DNA of 7,820 nucleotides from Pseudoflavonifractor sp047637855 (GTDB lineage: Bacteria; Bacillota; Clostridia; Oscillospirales; Oscillospiraceae). The DNA is taken from assembly GCA_047637855.1 (NCBI GenBank), contig JBLJBF010000113.1, positions 1-7,820 on the forward strand, written 5' to 3'. Below are positions 6,414-7,820 of this stretch, in pieces; position 1 is the stretch's first letter; the number at the start of each line of letters is the position of its first letter. Position numbers and translations under genes: made by a program. The notes beneath the pieces were generated by a model, which had not been told where the DNA came from, made no database searches, and saw only the letters and a list, made by a program, of their open reading frames with translations.

Positions 6414-6479
6414 AACTTATATAGGCCCATAATCGGTTGGGCGTATCTACCGGCTGCCGCAAACAGCCGCCTATAAGTT
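6414..6479 (+). promoter_or_regulatory. Purine riboswitch aptamer, guanine type (C74)
   Basis: The three-way junction can be aligned base by base to the Bacillus subtilis xpt aptamer. P1 pairs AACTTATA (6414-6421) with TATAAGTT (6472-6479). P2 pairs GCCCA (6425-6429) with TGGGC (6438-6442). P3 pairs CGGCTG (6451-6456) with CAGCCG (6464-6469). Loop L3 is CCGCAAA, and L2 contains the GG (6435-6436) that should pair with the L3 CC. J2/3 reads GTATCTAC, keeping U47, C50, U51 and A52. The base at the position of C74 (6471) is C, which specifies guanine or hypoxanthine rather than adenine. Departures from the usual core are A for U at position 48 (6445), C for A at 73 (6470), G for A at 24 (6424), and a short P2 with an eight-base L2. 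The gene it precedes, a guanine deaminase, supports the ligand. Numbering is by alignment, not measurement. Confidence 0.88.
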
Positions 6480-6527
6480 CCCCGCGGAGCGGGGATACTT
6501 TTTAGAGGCGGCGGGGCGGCTTTTTTT
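6465..6527 (+). terminator. Riboswitch expression platform / conditional terminator
   Basis: AGCCGCC (6465-6471) can pair with GGCGGCT (6515-6521), which runs straight into seven T's (6521-6527). The left arm is the 3' strand of aptamer stem P3 plus junction bases 73-74, so this stem and the folded aptamer exclude each other. Inside it a second hairpin pairs TCCCCGC (6479-6485) with GCGGGGA (6489-6495), extendable with AAGT/ACTT (6475-6478 with 6497-6500), which also consumes part of P1. A second copy of GGCGGC (6507-6512) offers an alternative partner for the same left arm. A weak T run (6499-6503) follows the inner hairpin at a distance. Which fold wins with and without ligand needs calculation. 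Confidence 0.65.
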
Positions 6528-6557
6528 GCGCCCGCACGCTGGAAAGGACGCATCGGC

Positions 6558-7820
6558 ATGAGCAGTACTTCTTTTATTCTTAGGGGCGACCTCTGCTGGA
6601 GCAAAGGTCCCGACCGGGTGGAGACCGCGCGGGACGGGTACTTGGTCTCGGTAGACGGCGTCTCCCGCGGCGTATTCGGCGAGATCCCGGAGACCTACGC
6701 CCATCTCCCTGTGGCCGACTGCGCGGGGAAGCTGGTGGTGCCCGGGCTTACCGACCTGCACGTCCACGCCCCCCAGTACACGTTCCGGGGCCTGGGGATG
6801 GATCTGGAGCTGCTGGCGTGGCTGGACACCGTCACCTTCCCGGAGGAGGCCCGCTACGCCGAGCTCACCTACGCGGCGGCGGCCTACCGGCGCTTTGTGG
6901 AGGATCTGCTCAGGGGACCCAATACCCGGGCCTGCATTTTCGCCACACTCCACACCCCTGCCACCGTCCTTCTGATGGACCTGCTGGAAGAGTCGGGCCT
7001 CATCACTTTGGTGGGCAAGGTGAACATGGACCGCAACAGCCCCGACACGCTGCGGGAGGAGAGCGCCGACGCCGCCTGCCGCGAGACGGCGGCCTGGCTG
7101 GAGCAAGCGGCGGGCAGATACCGCCGCACGGGGCCCATCCTCACCCCCCGCTTTATCCCCTCCTGCACCGACGCGCTGATGGAGAAGCTGGGTCAGCTTC
7201 AGCGGGAGCACCGCCTGCCCGTCCAGTCCCACCTGTCAGAGAACGCCGGGGAGGTGGCCTGGGTGAGGGAGCTCTGCCCCCGGGCCAAATCCTATGCCGA
7301 CGCCTACGACCGGTTTGGCCTCTTCGGCGGGGACGCGCCCACCATCATGGCCCACTGCGTCCTCTCGGACGAGGAGGAGCAGGCCCTGATGAAAGAGCGG
7401 GGGGTCTATATCGCCCACTGTCCCTCCTCCAACACCAACCTCTCCTCGGGCGTGGCCCCGGCGGGCAAGTTCCTGCGGGAGGGGCAGCGCATCGGCCTGG
7501 GCAGCGACATGGCCGGGGGCACCCACGGCTCCATCTTCCGGGCCATGTCGGACGCGATCCAGGTCTCCAAGCTGCGTTGGCGGCTTCAGGACCAGAGCAT
7601 CCGGCCCCTCACGGCGGCCGAGGCCTTCTATATGGGCACTGTCGGCGGCGGATCTTTCTTCGGCAGGGTGGGCAGCTTTGAGCCGGGCTACGAGCTGGAC
7701 GCGGTGGTGCTGGACGACAGCCGCCTGAGCATCCCCCGCCCCCTCACCTTGGAGGAGCGGCTGGAAAAGATCATCTACCTCTCGGAGGACCGGGACGTGG
7801 TGGGAAAGTACGTGCAAGGG
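6558..7820 (+). CDS. guaD: Guanine deaminase (3' end beyond the window)
   Basis: This amidohydrolase hydrolyses guanine to xanthine and ammonia in the cytoplasm, the entry step of guanine breakdown. All 421 visible codons are open, and since the family is about 420-450 residues, probably only a short tail is missing. Motifs in order: PGLTDLHVHAPQY with metal ligands His68 and His70 and substrate Gln73; FATLHTPAT (128-136); GKVNMDRNSPD (153-163); TPRF with Arg198, which contacts guanine; SHLSEN with His225 and proton-shuttling Glu228; AHCVL with His266; HCPSSNTNLSSG (287-298); and LGSDMAGG with metal ligand Asp317. The HAPQ and GKVNMDRN blocks separate guanine deaminases from adenine or cytosine deaminases and chlorohydrolases. 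The ATG follows GGAAAGGA (6541-6548) by 9 bases. The guanine riboswitch 80 bases upstream ties expression to its substrate. Neighbouring purine genes, if any, lie beyond the right edge. Confidence 0.95.
   Translation, partial: MSSTSFILRGDLCWSKGPDRVETARDGYLVSVDGVSRGVFGEIPETYAHLPVADCAGKLVVPGLTDLHVHAPQYTFRGLGMDLELLAWLDTVTFPEEARYAELTYAAAAYRRFVEDLLRGPNTRACIFATLHTPATVLLMDLLEESGLITLVGKVNMDRNSPDTLREESADAACRETAAWLEQAAGRYRRTGPILTPRFIPSCTDALMEKLGQLQREHRLPVQSHLSENAGEVAWVRELCPRAKSYADAYDRFGLFGGDAPTIMAHCVLSDEEEQALMKERGVYIAHCPSSNTNLSSGVAPAGKFLREGQRIGLGSDMAGGTHGSIFRAMSDAIQVSKLRWRLQDQSIRPLTAAEAFYMGTVGGGSFFGRVGSFEPGYELDAVVLDDSRLSIPRPLTLEERLEKIIYLSEDRDVVGKYVQG

Noticed and set aside
6244..6432. A 62-codon plus-strand open frame across the divergent intergenic region.
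   Set aside because: It lacks a ribosome site and runs through the promoters and the 5' part of the riboswitch, which explain the sequence better.
6479..6503. The small CCCCGC-GGA-GCGGGG hairpin as the main riboswitch terminator, which would give an OFF switch.
   Set aside because: Its T run is only five bases and begins several bases after the stem, while a seven-T run directly abuts the larger alternative stem. It is not fully excluded and is kept as the competing model.
6818..7681. A 287-codon plus-strand frame and minus-strand frames within the guanine deaminase region.
   Set aside because: The frame starting at 6558 contains every guanine deaminase motif without interruption; the others are Pro/Arg/Gly-rich shadows.
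1..7820. CRISPR arrays, insertion sequences, attachment sites, tRNA or rRNA genes, prophage or defence genes.
   Set aside because: I saw no direct-repeat arrays, transposase motifs, terminal inverted repeats or structural RNA genes; the window is metabolic genes with their regulatory elements.

Overview
This GC-rich window (about 60% G+C or more, strong G/C preference at third codon positions) looks like a chromosomal segment of an anaerobic, gut-type Firmicute. The lineage is inferred, with the Clostridia / Oscillospiraceae group (Flavonifractor- or Lawsonibacter-like) as the best guess. The reasons are Firmicute-style NagB and NagA, a clostridial-type ferredoxin protein, strong AGGAGG-like ribosome sites, a purine riboswitch and a 6-phospho-beta-glucosidase that implies PTS sugar uptake.

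Layout. Bases 2-181 probably hold the tail of an upstream plus-strand gene. Bases 200-3416 carry a two-gene plus-strand operon: a cytoplasmic Cys-type sulfatase, overlapped by 11 bp by a GH1 6-phospho-beta-glucosidase. A strong nested bidirectional terminator (3444-3500) separates it from the convergent minus-strand operon nagB-nagA (5424 down to 3560), which has its own sigma-A-like promoter at 5488-5516. Next, also on the minus strand, is a ferredoxin-domain protein (6241-5543) with an extended -10 promoter and an imperfect Crp/Fnr-like inverted repeat centred about 41.5 bp upstream of its predicted start of transcription. Divergent from it on the plus strand is a guanine deaminase gene (6558 to beyond the window end), preceded by a near-consensus promoter, a purine riboswitch with the guanine-specifying C74, and a terminator-like expression platform.

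How the genes work together. The sulfatase and GH1 enzyme probably act in sequence in the cytoplasm on a sulfated and/or phosphorylated beta-glucoside. NagA and NagB turn GlcNAc-6-phosphate into fructose-6-phosphate, acetate and ammonia. Guanine deaminase converts guanine to xanthine and ammonia. The common theme is scavenging of host or dietary carbon and nitrogen. The ferredoxin protein is a redox gene of unknown role, possibly under oxygen or nitrosative-stress control.

Most interesting item. The guanine riboswitch precedes a degradative gene, and its only terminator stem lying flush against the U-run needs the aptamer's own P3/J3-1 strand. That geometry predicts a guanine-ON switch, whereas most guanine riboswitches are OFF switches on synthesis or uptake genes. 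The aptamer also has unusual core bases (positions 48 and 73).
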